DNA from: Gammaproteobacteria bacterium
Lineage (GTDB): Bacteria; Pseudomonadota; Gammaproteobacteria; Pseudomonadales; Pseudohongiellaceae
Direction of reading: 5' to 3'
DNA: 5,830 bases
Assembly: GCA_016762975.1 (NCBI GenBank)
Contig: JAESUV010000200.1
Location: forward strand, 21,556 to 27,385
Shown: positions 4,395 to 5,830 of the stretch, one piece after another
How positions within the stretch are numbered: the stretch's first letter is position 1
Layout: each line of letters begins with the position of its first letter
The notes under the pieces: model-generated
Told to the model about the DNA's origin: nothing
Seen by the model: the letters and a program-made list of their open reading frames with translations, nothing else
Databases searched by the model: none
Translations under genes and position numbers: made by a program

Positions 4395-5830
4395 CTAGCG
4401 CGCTGCAGCTCCACGGCTATGTCGCTTACGTTCATTCTCGGTAAGCAGTTTCTTGCGCAGACGAATACTCACAGGAGTCACCTCAACCAATTCATCCTCA
4501 GCAATGAATTCCATAGCTTGCTCTAGCGTATGTGTAGTTGGAGGCGTTAGAACGATATTTTCATCGGTTCCTGAGGCGCGCACGTTCGTCAGCTGCTTGC
4601 CCTTGATTGGGTTGACAGCCAGATCGTTCTCGCGACTGTGCAAACCGATAATCATGCCTTCGTAGGTCTCTACGTTTGGCCCTACGAATAATTTGCCGCG
4701 GTCCTGCAGATTAAATAGCGAGAAGCCTAGAATCTTGCCTTTCACCATGGAGACTAAGACACCTCGAGAGCGTACAGCCAGATCCATATCCTTGTAGTCG
4801 CCGTAGTGATCGAACACGTGAGTCATCAAGCCAGTGCCTGAGGTCATGCTTAAGAACATAGAGCGGAAACCAATCAATCCACGAGTGGGAATCAAAAACT
4901 GCAGACGCACACGGCCTTTGCCGTCCGGCAGCATGTCTTGCAAGTCTGCACGACGCTGACCCAATTCTTCCATGACCGAACCTTGATATTGATCATCGCA
5001 ATCTATGACCAATGATTCGACAGGCTCCTTCAATACGCCATCTTCTTCATGAAGAATAACTTCCGGCCTAGACACCGCGAGTTCAAACCCTTCGCGGCGC
5101 ATGCTCTCGATCAACACCGAAAGATGCAATTCTCCGCGACCTGAGACTTTGTATTTGTCCGGTGTCTCGCCCTGTTCAACGCGCAACGCGACGTTGTAGA
5201 GCAACTCTCTCTCGAGCCTATCCCTGATCTGCCGGGTAGTAATATACTTACCTTCGCGTCCTGCAAACGGCGAATCATTCACCTGAAACGTCATGCTGAT
5301 CGTCGGCTCATCCACCGATAGAGGAGTCAGCGCTTCTGGATGATCTGGATCACAAAGTGTGTCAGAAATATTTAACTTATCGATGCCGGAGATACAAATG
5401 ATCTCTCCAGCCTCCGCTTCATCGACGTCGATTCGCTCGAGGCCTAGATGGCTTTTAATCTGAACTATCTTTCCTTTGCGGGAATTCCCTTCGTGATCGA
5501 TAATGACTACTTGCTGATTCCGACGCACCTTTCCGCGAGTTACGCGGCCTACACCGATAACACCAACGTAGCTGTTGTAGTCCAATGCACTAATCTGCAT
5601 CTGAAAAGGGCCATCGACAACAACATCAGGCGGCGGCACTTTATCAATAACGGTTTCGAATAGCGGCTGCATGTCAGTTGCCATCTCATCCATCTCGTGC
5701 CCAGCATATCCTTCCAATGCAGAAGCGTAGATTATTGGAAAGTCTAGCTGCTCATCTGTTGCACCGAGTTTATCGAAAAGATCAAAGACTTCATTGACCA
5801 CCCAGTCAGGCCTGGCGCCATCTCGGTCAA
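4395..5830 (-). CDS. typA: Ribosome-associated GTPase TypA/BipA (partial; N-terminus outside window)
   Basis: TypA is a translational GTPase of the EF-G/LepA class that binds 70S ribosomes and assists growth under stress and cold and 50S assembly. The frame is open to the right edge: 477 residues are visible of about 605. The first visible codons read DRDGARPDWVV, the end of the G4 NKxD motif, so G1-G3 lie outside. Next come the G5 motif SAL (36-38), beta-barrel domain II (about 75-165), an EF-G-like domain III with SGRGELHLSVL (229-239), domain V (about 268-320) and the TypA-specific C-terminal domain (GLIGFRS 317-323, SGTG 330-333, RASGTDE 417-423). It ends in a basic RKKLLTENERKRHSR tail. 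A GTG at 5801 is internal, not the start. The product is intact where visible; typA probably leads the typA-pip-dtd run. Confidence 0.97.
   Translation of the reverse strand, partial: DRDGARPDWVVNEVFDLFDKLGATDEQLDFPIIYASALEGYAGHEMDEMATDMQPLFETVIDKVPPPDVVVDGPFQMQISALDYNSYVGVIGVGRVTRGKVRRNQQVVIIDHEGNSRKGKIVQIKSHLGLERIDVDEAEAGEIICISGIDKLNISDTLCDPDHPEALTPLSVDEPTISMTFQVNDSPFAGREGKYITTRQIRDRLERELLYNVALRVEQGETPDKYKVSGRGELHLSVLIESMRREGFELAVSRPEVILHEEDGVLKEPVESLVIDCDDQYQGSVMEELGQRRADLQDMLPDGKGRVRLQFLIPTRGLIGFRSMFLSMTSGTGLMTHVFDHYGDYKDMDLAVRSRGVLVSMVKGKILGFSLFNLQDRGKLFVGPNVETYEGMIIGLHSRENDLAVNPIKGKQLTNVRASGTDENIVLTPPTTHTLEQAMEFIAEDELVEVTPVSIRLRKKLLTENERKRHSRGAAAR

Noticed and set aside
4453..5663. Plus-strand ORFs (4453-4665 and 5448-5663) opposite typA
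   Set aside because: They are antisense shadows of TypA with no independent support.

Overview
The window looks like ordinary chromosomal DNA of a gammaproteobacterium of moderate GC content. It has two opposed gene blocks. The order ubiB-hisI-hisE-tatA-tatB-tatC is the one known from Pseudomonas and related Gammaproteobacteria, whereas in Escherichia coli ubiB is next to tatA directly. The dtd, pip and TypA proteins are also gammaproteobacterial in style. The TatB sequence recalls the Cellvibrionales/OMG group to me, but that is an impression from memory and not a placement.

Plus-strand block (1-2627): the 3' end of ubiB (ubiquinone biosynthesis), hisI and hisE as separate genes (steps 3 and 2 of histidine synthesis), then tatA, tatB and tatC, a complete twin-arginine translocase. 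Genes are tightly packed: 17 nt from ubiB to hisI, 3 nt from hisI to hisE, and a 14-nt tatB/tatC overlap. The looser gaps are hisE-tatA (60 nt; tatA has a strong Shine-Dalgarno) and tatA-tatB (80 nt; two small hairpins and no Shine-Dalgarno for tatB). This fits a higher need for TatA than for TatB.

Minus-strand block (5830-2630): typA/bipA, truncated at the right edge before its first ~130 residues, then pip (prolyl aminopeptidase), then dtd (D-aminoacyl-tRNA deacylase). The two blocks converge with only 2 bp between the tatC and dtd stop codons, so at least one transcript must run into the opposing gene.

Non-coding structure: the typA-pip gap (87 bp) is almost filled by a three-tier inverted repeat (4314-4378). 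The pip-dtd gap (283 bp) holds a 16-bp-stem hairpin next to the pip stop (3310-3345). It also holds a 170-bp segment (3144-3313) bounded by perfect 14-bp inverted repeats with three internal hairpins. That segment is the one thing here that known annotation does not explain; it may be a structured RNA leader or a MITE-like element. I see no defence system, CRISPR, tRNA, rRNA, transposase gene or prophage gene, and all the protein-coding genes belong to well-known families.
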